DNA of 64,000 nt from Yamadazyma tenuis (lineage: Eukaryota; Ascomycota; Pichiomycetes; Serinales; Debaryomycetaceae): assembly GCF_029203305.1 (NCBI RefSeq), contig NC_089467.1:744001-808000 (forward strand), read 5' to 3'. The translations under genes were made by a program, and so were the position numbers. Below the pieces are notes generated by a model that was given only the letters and a program-made list of their open reading frames with translations, made no database searches and was not told the origin of the DNA. Of this stretch, positions 1 through 8,875 are shown in pieces. Position 1 is the first letter of the stretch. Each line of letters starts with the position of its first letter.

Positions 1-276
1 TACTTGGTGGCTCCTTGCACGATTCTTAACGTGGTGGTGAACTTGGCCACCACCTTTTCGCCGTTTGAACTCATGCCCAGGTCCTATAGAATTGGATATG
101 CGCTTCCCATGTACAACACCTATCAGTTGATGCGGGTGGTGTTCTTTGATTCGTGGAAGGGGACCATGGGGGTGAATATAGGGGTGATGTGGATATGGAT
201 TGTTGTTGGGACCATTGTGTCGAGTTGGGTGTTTGTGATTGTTAAGAGACTAGATGAGCTGAAGCGTCCCAAGTAA
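1..276 (+). CDS. SNG1-like membrane protein (DUF3533), 3' end only
   Basis: Only the last 91 codons are in the window; the reading frame is open at the left edge, so the start lies outside. The tail reads as the end of a polytopic membrane protein: a hydrophobic stretch, then a segment with PMYNTYQLMRVVFFDSWKG, then a final membrane helix rich in V, I and W and a short basic tail. This resembles the C-terminus of the fungal SNG1/DUF3533 family (S. cerevisiae Sng1, nitrosoguanidine resistance), whose members sit in the plasma membrane and affect drug tolerance and lipid asymmetry. It converges with HSM3, with 53 bp between the stop codons. The family call rests on the C-terminal pattern only; another ABC-2-like membrane protein is possible. 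Confidence 0.6.
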   Translation, partial: YLVAPCTILNVVVNLATTFSPFELMPRSYRIGYALPMYNTYQLMRVVFFDSWKGTMGVNIGVMWIWIVVGTIVSSWVFVIVKRLDELKRPK

Positions 277-329
277 TTGACTATGTAGAGTAGAAGATAA
301 ACACATTTGCATTAATATAAGAACTTAGA

Positions 330-1724
330 TTACACCGCTTCATCTGCAATTTCAACCCTTGCTTCGTGTCTGATATTTCGTCCGTTCTTCATCAACTTAT
401 AAGCATCCACAAGTTGGTCGTTCCAGATTGTTAGATCATGATCTTGGAAGAGCAAGTGTTCAAAAACCTCGAGTTTGGCGATATAGACATCGGAGCTAAT
501 GGCCAGGTCGTTGATGATAAAGTCGGTGACTATGCTCGGCAAGCTGTTGAGTAGGTAGTGAACCCCGAAATCTGTCGAGGTTAACTCGACCAAGAGGTCA
601 AAGAGCATGTCCAACGATAAGTTCTTGATGAGACTAGCAGTGATTTTATCATGTTGTACCAAAAAGTGAAGGGCCTTTTGAGACTTGACCAAGTTCAACA
701 AGATACGAAAGTATTTGGTGCTGAACAACGAATAGTCAACTACAAACTCAAGCAAATCGTCGTCGAATTTCGCCGGGTTGATCTTGCTCAAAAGCAACAC
801 GTCTGAGGCCAAGTCAAGGTATAAGTTGTACGACTTGAGCCCCGGAAGCTCCCAGTCAGGAAATGCAAAGGTGATGCTGGCAATGAGGTTGGCGATTTCG
901 GTTGCCAAAAACGACTCAATTTCGGCATCAGTAGTTCTGGTGTTGTACAAGGCCAAGATACGATTCACTGGAGTTGAAATGGCTTCGAAGATATGGGTGT
1001 TTTCCTTATTGATGAGGTTTTGATAAAAGTCGATCTTCAAGAGGTCCAAGAGAACGTCTCCTCCAATAGGAAAACCTAGGTCGAATTGTACGGCGGGAGC
1101 CAAGACGACCATCAAGTCCAAGAGCCGCGATATCAACACCGAGTCTCCCGAAGTTTTGGCATTTGCAAATAGCTCCTTAAATTTGGCAGTGTTCAACTCT
1201 GAAATGATGTTGTGATCATCACTGAGCACTAGCACCAAGTTCTGAATTGCACTGGCAATTGGAATCATTACATCTGCGTCTTTCAAGTAAAGCAGCAAGA
1301 TGGTGTGGAGCAAGCCATTGGACACCAACTCGATCTGGGAGTGGTTTCGAGTGATGATTTTCAATATTAATAAGCTGAACTGGTTGGCGTACTGGATGTT
1401 CTCGGTGATGAAATGGATGGGGTAGTATTCCAAGACAGTTGCAGGCGGCAACTTCGATAATAACGTCTCGTAGATGGCAATGAGCACGAAATCGGGGTCG
1501 GTTTCGTAGTAGTCGGGAGCTTTTACTGCTTGGTCAATCGCTGGGATCAACGACTCCACAAACAGTTGAGGTACGGTACTATTTATTAGCAAACGGTTGA
1601 AGAGCTCCAAGTCGGTTTTGTGGACGATTCCTTGGTCGAGCTGGTGAAAGACATTGCTGGCGGCTTCACTAAGCGCGTCGGAGATATCTGGGTGGGTATA
1701 GGGATTAGTAATTGCAGATACCAT
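330..1724 (-). CDS. HSM3: Hsm3, 19S proteasome assembly chaperone
   Basis: Encodes 464 residues, close to the 480 of S. cerevisiae Hsm3 (animal S5b/PSMD5). Hsm3 is an all-helical ARM/HEAT protein that binds the C-terminal part of Rpt1 and helps assemble the proteasome base; it was first named for a mismatch-repair phenotype. The sequence is leucine-rich helical repeats throughout with no catalytic motif. The last 45 residues carry the pattern W, NGRN, E and IAD that ends the S. cerevisiae protein. I place the start at 1724 (MVSAITNP); an in-frame extension to 1781 exists but adds a tryptophan- and phenylalanine-rich stretch unlike the family. It is divergent from the YEL1-like gene across a 678-bp region holding a perfect inverted repeat. 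Confidence 0.85.
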   Translation of the reverse strand: MVSAITNPYTHPDISDALSEAASNVFHQLDQGIVHKTDLELFNRLLINSTVPQLFVESLIPAIDQAVKAPDYYETDPDFVLIAIYETLLSKLPPATVLEYYPIHFITENIQYANQFSLLILKIITRNHSQIELVSNGLLHTILLLYLKDADVMIPIASAIQNLVLVLSDDHNIISELNTAKFKELFANAKTSGDSVLISRLLDLMVVLAPAVQFDLGFPIGGDVLLDLLKIDFYQNLINKENTHIFEAISTPVNRILALYNTRTTDAEIESFLATEIANLIASITFAFPDWELPGLKSYNLYLDLASDVLLLSKINPAKFDDDLLEFVVDYSLFSTKYFRILLNLVKSQKALHFLVQHDKITASLIKNLSLDMLFDLLVELTSTDFGVHYLLNSLPSIVTDFIINDLAISSDVYIAKLEVFEHLLFQDHDLTIWNDQLVDAYKLMKNGRNIRHEARVEIADEAV

Positions 1725-2402
1725 GGAGTGAGGTGGAAAACTAAATAGTGCGAACTCGAGCCACATCGCCACTGGCTGCAAAACTCAATCACGCTAATGC
1801 ACTAAATTGTGTATATTTCAGAATATACAATTGGGGATGGGGCAAACTGAGATGAGAGACGGCAGTATATGCTAGTTGGACTGGACGGTTTCTGGTTTCA
1901 GCAGCTTTACTGGGTGCTTCACTGACCATATCCACGAGATACTGATCATATGGAAACTGACCCATACACCCACTGTCCCAAGTACCAATCTCGTGGGTGT
2001 ATGGGTCAGAACCTATCCCTGACTTCCATTCATTTCTCTCCTTCGTGTCGCACTTAATTGTTCATCCAGCCGCTCAGGCGTCGCGCTAACTAATTTGACT
2101 GTAACCGCACTAATTAAAGTTTCCACTGTGGCATTCATTAACGAGACAACCGAGAGGCCAGGAGACGTTTGCCAACCCTCCGCCCCTCAGCACCCTCACA
2201 ACACCCACGGCCACCATCCCCATCGACCCCCCAGTCGTGCCGCACTGGCGGCGATCGTCACCAACCTGTCTGCCTTCTAGGAGTGGCTGCAACCACCGCA
2301 CGACTCAGGCACAGACGACGTTACACAAAACCCTCCGCAAAAACATCCTCCGATCGAAACTTTCCAAGTGTTCATCCCAACTATCATATCCAATTGCCAG
2401 CC
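1725..2402. promoter_or_regulatory. HSM3 / YEL1-like divergent intergenic region
   Basis: 678 bp between two divergent starts. It contains a perfect 17-bp inverted repeat (1957-2009, listed separately). The frame of the downstream Sec7 gene stays open back to 2169 but has no ATG before 2403, so this stretch is taken as 5' leader. No RNA gene was seen. Confidence 0.6.
1957..2009. repeat. Perfect 17-bp inverted repeat with Rap1-like cores
   Basis: The arms are CTGACCCATACACCCAC (1957-1973) and GTGGGTGTATGGGTCAG (1993-2009), exact reverse complements with a 19-nt spacer. Each arm holds ACCCATACACC, which fits the core ACCCANNCAYY of the yeast Rap1 site. The element could bind a dimer or two facing proteins and act on both divergent genes. 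Binding is inference. Confidence 0.75.
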
Positions 2403-5153
2403 ATGACCACCGCTGTAGCGCCGGACGCCCCCACCAGCGGCACCACCGAGAACTATGAAGTCGCCACCAAGCTCTTTAATGAGCAGTTTGTGTCGATCCA
2501 ACCCGAAGAATACATCCAGTTTTTGGCGGTCAATGACGAGGAATCCAATGCCATTAGAGAATATTACATGGATCTTTTCCAGTGGGACCCCAACTTGTTG
2601 AAGAGTACGCGGCTGTTGTGCGCCAAGTTGTACTTGAAAGGAGAGTCCCAGGAGATCGATCGGATCTTAACCAGCTTCACCCAGAGCTATATCAAGCAGA
2701 ACCCCGTCAATGTTTTTTGCACCAAGAACTTTGAAAATATCTATATCGTGTTATACAGCTTGATTTTGTTGAACACCTCCTTGCACAACGCTGAGGTCAA
2801 CAAGAAGTCCAAGATCAGTCAGAGTGACTACATTCGTAACACTTTTACTACCTTCATTCAACAAGACCCCAAGTTGCTGAAGAAATTGTCCATCAAACAG
2901 AGAATCACCATCGAGCGGGAGTTGGGCAATTACTACGAGGACTTGCTGAAGAACGAGTTGCACTTGAAGACTAATGTGGATGACAAGCTCGCCCGGATTC
3001 AGCCCATTACTAAGGATCTGTCCAAGGGTGTAGCCACTACGGATGAGAAAATCCCCAACTCTTCCTCCACCGACAAGATTGACGACTTGAACTTGTCGAG
3101 ACAGGTATCAGGCTCGTCCATCTGGTCTAGTGATACCAATAAGAGGAACTCGTTGAGCATGAAACGGATGTCGAGTGCCACTTCTTCTATTTCGCAGTTC
3201 ACCATCACCAATGGATCTAGAAACAATAACCGTGTAGGGTTCACCCGAGCCTTGGTGTCGGACCAGAACCAGCGGTTCTATCAACAGGGCAACTCGTCCA
3301 TGGTTTCGAATGGTACCTATGGCACCGTGAGAAATAGACAGTCCATTCGTGGAATCAATGGGTCTGGTCTCAATGGTGCTGCCGTGAACAGGTCATCCCG
3401 AGCCTCCATCGTGTCACGAGAGTCGTTGGCCACCAACAACGACGACTCGATGTCGGTGGTGTCGTTTGAGTCGGCAGATTTGGATAAAATTAACTTGGTC
3501 GACCCGCAACAGCAGCAGCAGCAGGTGACCCAATTGGAAAACTTCAACGTTGACCAGTTCCAGGACAACTTCGATTTGACATTGGAGTTACAAGGGTCGC
3601 CTTACTTGAAGGAAGGGTTATTAAAGTTGAAAATCCTTAATAACGACCAGCAGGACAATAACTTGCCTGATAGTACCATCAGCTCGGGAACTTCTAGTGT
3701 ATCAACTGCCTCCTCCACCAGCTCCCGATTCTTTTCGTTCTTTTCAAGGTCTTCCAGAGGCAACAACAGCGAGTCGAGCAGCTTGAATGCTACATCTAAC
3801 AGTGTGTTGAACAACAAGTTTGTGGAGTATTTCGTTGTTGTGTCCAAGGGAGAGATGAACTTGTACTCATTTGATCCCAAGGTCGTCAAGAGACATCAGC
3901 AGAAGTTGAAGAAGTTCAAGCAGAAACAGCAGAAGAACTTGATCAATCTCGATTTCTTGAATGACGATGACGATATAAGTACCTTCAACGACTCTACTGA
4001 AGATGTAGGGGATGGGAACTGGTTGAAGAATGCCGCCAACGTCGGTAACTACAACTTGTGTTCGGCCTTTTCCCAGTTGGAGAAGTCTTCTCTCTACATA
4101 AAGAAGACCTCTGGGTATATTTTCACCTTGACGTTCCCTAAGACCAGCAAGAAGCCTAATAAGAAGTTTGTGTTTGAAGCCGGAACTAAGGAAATCGCCT
4201 TGGAGTTCATAAATACTTGTAACTTCTGGGCTTCCAAGATCACTGCCATCCCCACGTTTGAAGAAAGTGTTTCCTCAATTGAGTACGGATGGAACGATTT
4301 GGACCAGTTGATTGGAAACAAGGCTAACTTCAAAAAGCTCAAAAGTATCCAAAAATGGGAGCCATTGCCTCAGGGACTTTACTTATCAACATACAACTAT
4401 GACACGTCCGAAAACCACTACAATATGATGAAGCAGTTCATCAAGACGTTGAACTACTACCACAACTTGAAGAAACTCTTCAAAGAGTTCAACGAGTTGC
4501 GAATTAAGTTCATCAAGAACTTCAGTCTGCAAGCTAGCTCGTCCAATTTTCTTCGAATTCAAGCCAACTACGAGTCGAAGTTGTTGGACTACAAGTTTGA
4601 GTTAAAGAAGTACAAGAACTACTTGATCATCTTGGGGTTTGCTTTGCAATTAAGATTCGACTTGGAGGATGAAGAAAAGGACCGTGAACAGCTTGAAATA
4701 GATTTGGAAAAGGACAGTGATAACGTCGAATTTTCTGATACTGTCAACGATACTACCGTCATTGCGAGCCTGAAGAGTAGTTCAGACAATAGTAATGATG
4801 ACGTTGACGAAGAAGATAACGATGAGGAAAGTGAGTTGTCAAGATTGGTCAAGTACGAGATTCGCAAGTTGTTCATTGGATTGAAGGACGTGGGTAAAAT
4901 CATTCCTACTTTCCAAACGTCCAAGTCCATTTCCAACTTAAACGAGCTCCAAAGCCAGATCCCCAATTTGACTGCCAGTGACTTCAACAACTCGTTCTCG
5001 TTGGTAAAGTCTCCAAAAACCTACACGTTATCCAACTATAAGGATAATGAGAGTCCGATCAACCAGTTGTTGCAGTCACAAAAACCCAAGGAAATCGTGC
5101 ACAGCTTTAGCCACAACACCATCAAGGAAGAGGACGAACCTGAAGCCAACTAA
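2403..5153 (+). CDS. YEL1: Sec7-PH guanine nucleotide exchange factor, Yel1-like
   Basis: 916 residues. The N-terminal Sec7 domain covers about residues 15-190. GESQEIDR contains the glutamic finger (Glu81) that ejects GDP from Arf; NPVNVFCTKNFENIYIV and LLNTSLHN form the second conserved motif. A PH domain lies at about residues 400-615, split by a Ser/Asn-rich insert. Between the domains is a low-complexity Ser/Thr region with a short Gln run, and acidic stretches follow the PH domain. This Sec7-PH order and an N-terminal Sec7 match Yel1, the Arf3 GEF acting at the plasma membrane at polarised sites, better than the longer Syt1. The start at 2403 is the first ATG in a frame open since 2169. 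Family assignment is firm; Yel1 versus Syt1 is less so. Confidence 0.75.
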   Translation: MTTAVAPDAPTSGTTENYEVATKLFNEQFVSIQPEEYIQFLAVNDEESNAIREYYMDLFQWDPNLLKSTRLLCAKLYLKGESQEIDRILTSFTQSYIKQNPVNVFCTKNFENIYIVLYSLILLNTSLHNAEVNKKSKISQSDYIRNTFTTFIQQDPKLLKKLSIKQRITIERELGNYYEDLLKNELHLKTNVDDKLARIQPITKDLSKGVATTDEKIPNSSSTDKIDDLNLSRQVSGSSIWSSDTNKRNSLSMKRMSSATSSISQFTITNGSRNNNRVGFTRALVSDQNQRFYQQGNSSMVSNGTYGTVRNRQSIRGINGSGLNGAAVNRSSRASIVSRESLATNNDDSMSVVSFESADLDKINLVDPQQQQQQVTQLENFNVDQFQDNFDLTLELQGSPYLKEGLLKLKILNNDQQDNNLPDSTISSGTSSVSTASSTSSRFFSFFSRSSRGNNSESSSLNATSNSVLNNKFVEYFVVVSKGEMNLYSFDPKVVKRHQQKLKKFKQKQQKNLINLDFLNDDDDISTFNDSTEDVGDGNWLKNAANVGNYNLCSAFSQLEKSSLYIKKTSGYIFTLTFPKTSKKPNKKFVFEAGTKEIALEFINTCNFWASKITAIPTFEESVSSIEYGWNDLDQLIGNKANFKKLKSIQKWEPLPQGLYLSTYNYDTSENHYNMMKQFIKTLNYYHNLKKLFKEFNELRIKFIKNFSLQASSSNFLRIQANYESKLLDYKFELKKYKNYLIILGFALQLRFDLEDEEKDREQLEIDLEKDSDNVEFSDTVNDTTVIASLKSSSDNSNDDVDEEDNDEESELSRLVKYEIRKLFIGLKDVGKIIPTFQTSKSISNLNELQSQIPNLTASDFNNSFSLVKSPKTYTLSNYKDNESPINQLLQSQKPKEIVHSFSHNTIKEEDEPEAN

Positions 5154-5283
5154 CCATTTTGTATAAATTAATGTAATAAGTGTAGTAGTATAAGTGTGAG
5201 GGTGGGACACGACCCACACCCGGCAGCGGTTTTCAAAAGTGCGCATTGAAGAATGCGACTTCAACTAGTATACGCCACCAAAG

Positions 5284-6014
5284 ATGTCAGATCCCAGCTC
5301 AATTAATGGTACGTTCTCCTACGTTTGAGCAAGCAATGGTTGTGCCATCCGACATGTACAGTGTCACACACCACCGCTGCTCTTTTCCCGCACGCGATTC
5401 GCCCTACTAACACCCATCTAGGAGGTTCTGCCGTGGCCATGGTCGGAAAAGACTGTGTGGCTATTGCCTGTGATTTAAGATTAGGATCCCAGTCATTGGG
5501 ATTGGCCAACAACTTCGAGAAGATTTTCACCATCAACGACAAGGTGATGTTGGGGTTGACGGGGTTAGCCACCGATGTGACCACTTTGAACGAAGTGTTC
5601 AGATTCAAAAATAACTTGTACGAGTTGAGAGAAGAACGTAAGATCGAACCTCAGACGTTTGCCAACTTGGTGAGCTCCACATTATACGAAAAGCGGTTCG
5701 GGCCTTACTTCTGTGGTCCGGTGGTGGCCGGCTTAAACAAGGAGAACAAACCGTTCATTTGTGGATTTGATCTTATTGGGTGTATCGACTTTGCCAAAGA
5801 CTTTATAGTGTCTGGAACTGCCTCCGAGCAGTTGTACGGGATGTGCGAGTCGTTGTATGAACCCAACTTGGAGGCTGACGACTTGTTTGAAACCATCAGT
5901 CAGGCATTGTTGAATGCTGCTGATAGAGATACCATGTCGGGATGGGGGGCCGTGGTTTACGTGGTGACCAAAGATAGTGTCACCAAGCGGGTGTTGAAAA
6001 CCCGGCAAGATTAG
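5284..6014 (+). CDS. PUP3: 20S proteasome beta-3 subunit Pup3 (spliced)
   Basis: Join of 5284-5308 and 5422-6014, giving 205 residues, exactly the S. cerevisiae length. Exon 1 encodes MSDPSSIN plus the first base of a Gly codon; exon 2 continues GGSAVAM. Landmarks such as DCVAIACDLRLGSQSLG, GLTGLATDVTTLNE, RFGPYFCGPVVAG and SGWGAVVYVV are those of the beta-3 subunit. Beta-3 is non-catalytic: it lacks the N-terminal threonine and is not processed, but it contributes to the inner rings of the 20S core. Without splicing, the reading frame would start at a downstream non-orthologous codon, so the intron is required. It lies 130 bp after the YEL1-like gene on the same strand. Confidence 0.96.
5309..5421 (+). 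other. PUP3 intron
   Basis: 113 bp. The donor is GTACGT at 5309, the branch point is an exact TACTAAC at 5405-5411, and the acceptor is CTAG ending at 5421. Splicing joins G|GA into a glycine codon and restores the conserved N-terminus. Confidence 0.95.
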
Positions 6015-6089
6015 CTCATTGGTGTTAGATATATTTAATGAACGAAAAGAAAGCATAGTAACCTCTATATACATGGGTGGTGAGGTGGG

Positions 6090-6398
6090 TTATTTGTTGG
6101 ATCCTTCTTGTTCCATCTGTTTTTCAATCACCTTCTTCAAGTAGTTGTTCTTCCCGTACAACTCTTCTTCCCGAGCCTTTCGGCGCTGCTCGACCTCCTT
6201 TTGCCGGAGCTTAGACTGTCTAATTCTGTCGTTGGCATTGTTGACTCGGGTGTGATGAAGACATTTGTCAAGCTCATCCTTTTCGAAGTTACACATACCC
6301 AACGCCTTCTTCATGAACTCCTGGCGGTGGCACTCTTCCAAGGCGTCCATGAGCGCTATACACGGGTCGAACCGGACCTTGTCCAACTGAGGATGCAT
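6090..6398 (-). CDS. CMC2: Cmc2, twin Cx9C mitochondrial protein
   Basis: 102 residues beginning MHPQLDKVRFDPC, as in S. cerevisiae Cmc2. It has the twin-cysteine CHCH pattern: C13 and C23 (C-x9-C), then C36 and C46 (C-x9-C), which form two disulfides after import by the Mia40 relay. Cmc2 is a small intermembrane-space protein needed for cytochrome c oxidase biogenesis. The C-terminal half is a charged helix (RQSKLRQKEVEQRRKAREEEL). It is divergent from MTC1 with only 72 bp between the two start codons, so they share one promoter region. Confidence 0.92.
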   Translation of the reverse strand: MHPQLDKVRFDPCIALMDALEECHRQEFMKKALGMCNFEKDELDKCLHHTRVNNANDRIRQSKLRQKEVEQRRKAREEELYGKNNYLKKVIEKQMEQEGSNK

Positions 6399-6470
6399 TT
6401 TGAGATGTCAGTGGAGTGATTTCAATCAAGATTTTTCGCGCGCTTGTGGATTGTAATTTAACCACTGACG

Positions 6471-7655
6471 ATGTCAAAGTCCACAGATGATCAAGATGTG
6501 TTAGAGTTCATTAACTCATTGCCCGACTCCAAGTCCAACACTCCCAAGCCTGAGGGTAAGGAAGAAGATTTGTTGGATTTTTTGGACGAGTTGGCCGCTC
6601 ATGATAAGAAGCCACTGAAGTTGTCCCCCAAGAAAAAGGAAGACCCCAAACAAGAACAAGAACAAGAACAGGAACAAAAACCCACCAAACCATCGGCCGC
6701 TGCCATCGAGTCTGCCAATGAAGAACTCGAGATAGACCCCATCAACTCCATCACCAACTGGTGGAACAAAGAAGGGTCCACTGCCGTATCAAGTCTCTGG
6801 GGGTCTATCACCACAAATGCAACTACCTTGAGTGAAACCACCTACAAAATTGCCAGCGATACCACCAACCAGTTGAACACCAAACGGCAGGAGTTCATGA
6901 AGGACCAGGAAGAAAACGGCGGCAAGAACTTGCAACAGATCACCAACTTGACCAATAGACTAAACAACATATTGTCCAACATAACCGAACAGATCAACAC
7001 CATTGGTGGGGAGGATGAATTGATCAACTTGGTGATTGTGAACGACTTGAACAATCTAACCTACCTCAATGACTTGATTTCCAAGAACTTTGGCAAGGTG
7101 ATGAACCAGGTCGAAGGAGGTATTAAGGTTCAAATCAATAATTATAACCACAATCACAATCAAGGGGATGAGGTTGACTTGAACATGTTCACTGGCAAGC
7201 TCATTGATGGGGAGAAGTTGTGCTTGGCCAACTTGGATAACTCGGTCAAGAACTTCAACAAGGCCATCGAGTTTGAAAAACAAGAACAAACTGAGTTGAA
7301 CGAAAAGTTGAATCTCATCAACCGTTCCAATGTGTTTATTTCCATTCAGCCCATAAACGTTTCTGGAGAGGTGAACAAAGATGACGATGAGATTGTCATT
7401 GACCAGACCAACCCCAGCTCTTTCTTCTTTTTGATCATTTTAAACGATGTCACCAACAAAATAGTCATCAAAACCAAAACCCAGGCATTCCCATTGGTAT
7501 GGGCCAGCTGGTTAATGGGCCAGCAATTGGACCAGTTCCAGGAGTATGAGGACATTGACCCCAGAGAATGGGTAAAGGACTGGATCAAACTGGGATTGAA
7601 TTTGTCGTTCGGAGTATTGTCCCAGCAGTATGTGATCAAGAGAATGGGCTTTTAG
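6471..7655 (+). CDS. MTC1: Mtc1, maintenance of telomere capping 1 family
   Basis: 394 residues. It starts with MSKSTDDQDVLEFINSLPD, the conserved N-terminus of the Mtc1 family, and has a second short motif LLDFLDEL at about residues 31-38. A Lys/Glu/Gln-rich linker with a run of EQ dipeptides (about residues 60-70) precedes the folded part (about residues 95-394). In S. cerevisiae Mtc1 is a soluble protein of unclear biochemistry, found with COPI vesicles and linked genetically to Cdc13 telomere capping. No membrane segment or catalytic motif is visible. The start is the first ATG, 72 bp from the divergent CMC2 start. Confidence 0.87.
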   Translation: MSKSTDDQDVLEFINSLPDSKSNTPKPEGKEEDLLDFLDELAAHDKKPLKLSPKKKEDPKQEQEQEQEQKPTKPSAAAIESANEELEIDPINSITNWWNKEGSTAVSSLWGSITTNATTLSETTYKIASDTTNQLNTKRQEFMKDQEENGGKNLQQITNLTNRLNNILSNITEQINTIGGEDELINLVIVNDLNNLTYLNDLISKNFGKVMNQVEGGIKVQINNYNHNHNQGDEVDLNMFTGKLIDGEKLCLANLDNSVKNFNKAIEFEKQEQTELNEKLNLINRSNVFISIQPINVSGEVNKDDDEIVIDQTNPSSFFFLIILNDVTNKIVIKTKTQAFPLVWASWLMGQQLDQFQEYEDIDPREWVKDWIKLGLNLSFGVLSQQYVIKRMGF

Positions 7656-7772
7656 TATCAATTATATATTAAGTATCATGTTAATGAACCGTAGTTGTGT
7701 TGTGTATCAGACTATTGCTGATGTATAATTATTATTAAATTCTATAAACCGTTTGTATTCCGTCGTGTATCA

Positions 7773-8210
7773 TTAAAACAAGTCCGCAAACTCAGCTCTG
7801 TGAGGATGGACCAAGTTGTGGAGATTGATGTGATTGTGTGCCATGGGATCGTGGTTGCTCAACAACCGTGAGATGGTGAGATCGTTATTGGCCAACAAGT
7901 TGTTGTTGGCGTCAAACACCAAGGGGCCGTTAAACTTCAACCGGTTAAACTCGCCAGCGGAAACCATGTTTAAGTCGTTCAAGTACATCTTGGAGTTTTG
8001 GTGGGATGCCTTGAACAATTCAGGGTAGGATGCTACCAAAATCGATAAGTTATCGGGGTGGATATGAAGAAAGCTATTATGGATCATTTTGTAGTCCTGG
8101 TAGCATGGTTTATCTTTTAATACCACCTTGATGTTGTAGCTGTTCAATTTGTTTAACAAGGAGAGGTTCAACTTCTGAGCCTGGAAGATAGTGATTGCTT
8201 GTCTAAACAT
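7773..8210 (-). CDS. Small protein, possibly Fmp46-like mitochondrial redox protein (DUF1687)
   Basis: 145 residues. The N-terminus (MFRQAITIFQAQKLNLSLL) is short, positively charged and amphipathic, which would suit mitochondrial import. The C-terminal part, GPLVFDANNNLLANNDLTI, resembles the end of the Fmp46/DUF1687 family, which has a thioredoxin-like fold and reads roughly 'PLVVDWENGLVGNE'. A single cysteine (CYQDY) is present in the middle, not in a CxxC motif. The match is distant and could be chance; a lineage-specific small protein is the alternative. It converges with MTC1, with 117 bp between the stop codons. Confidence 0.5.
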   Translation of the reverse strand: MFRQAITIFQAQKLNLSLLNKLNSYNIKVVLKDKPCYQDYKMIHNSFLHIHPDNLSILVASYPELFKASHQNSKMYLNDLNMVSAGEFNRLKFNGPLVFDANNNLLANNDLTISRLLSNHDPMAHNHINLHNLVHPHRAEFADLF

Positions 8211-8875
8211 AAGAAAAAGATGTGAGTGAAGTTGTTTGTAAATGAGGAGGGAGGCAAGGTATTTATACTGTTTTTTGCTTTTGCAAATGAAGGAGGGGAA
8301 TTACTGCATATACTTTTCGCAACCAACAAAATTTAGACAGCGATAGTGAGCACCCAGGAGGCTATGGAATAGGGGCTTTCGGGGGTGGGAAAAAAAGGGT
8401 GGTAGCGTTGGTAAAGTAGTGAAGAGGGGTGGACACAAAAGCTTGCGGGGATGGATGATGAGGTTAGATGTGTGTCTGATTTATGTTGAGTTGTACAAAT
8501 ACCACCGATCTGCTCGGATTATCTTGACGCAGGCGAACCTATACGAGGCGGTGCGCACACGCCCAAACCAACATATCTTCCCCTCCCGCCTGAGTTCCCC
8601 TCATGGGTCGCGCTGTGGTGGCGGTGGCGGTAGCCCTCGCACCAGGGGAGTCAGACGTCGCCAGGAAAATGAGGAGATGGTTCCCCTCCCTCTCACCGGC
8701 TGGGCTATGTTGAGTGGCACAAAGCTGGTACAAAAGTAAATAGTTGAGCAGAGGGGAGCGCACCCACCTGGTGGGGGGTGGCGCCTCGCGAGCAACGCCG
8801 CGAGCATCGTGGTGGCTGCAAACTACGCGGCTGCAACAAATAGGCATATTATTTGACAAACACTATCACTAGGTT
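8211..8875. other. 665-bp intergenic region with a GC-rich core
   Basis: Lies upstream of the Fmp46-like gene and downstream of NIT2. The part from about 8580 to 8830 is clearly GC-rich (73% in the line 8761-8820) against a much lower neighbourhood. Overlapping 106-codon frames exist on both strands but look like by-products of the composition. No RNA gene or repeat family was recognised. Confidence 0.6.

Noticed and set aside
2169..2402. N-terminal extension of the Sec7 gene
   Set aside because: The frame is open but has no ATG, and the reading is Pro/Arg-rich without family similarity.
8419..8859. Two overlapping 106-codon frames on opposite strands
   Set aside because: They lie in a GC-rich tract where stop codons are rare; neither has a recognisable protein pattern.
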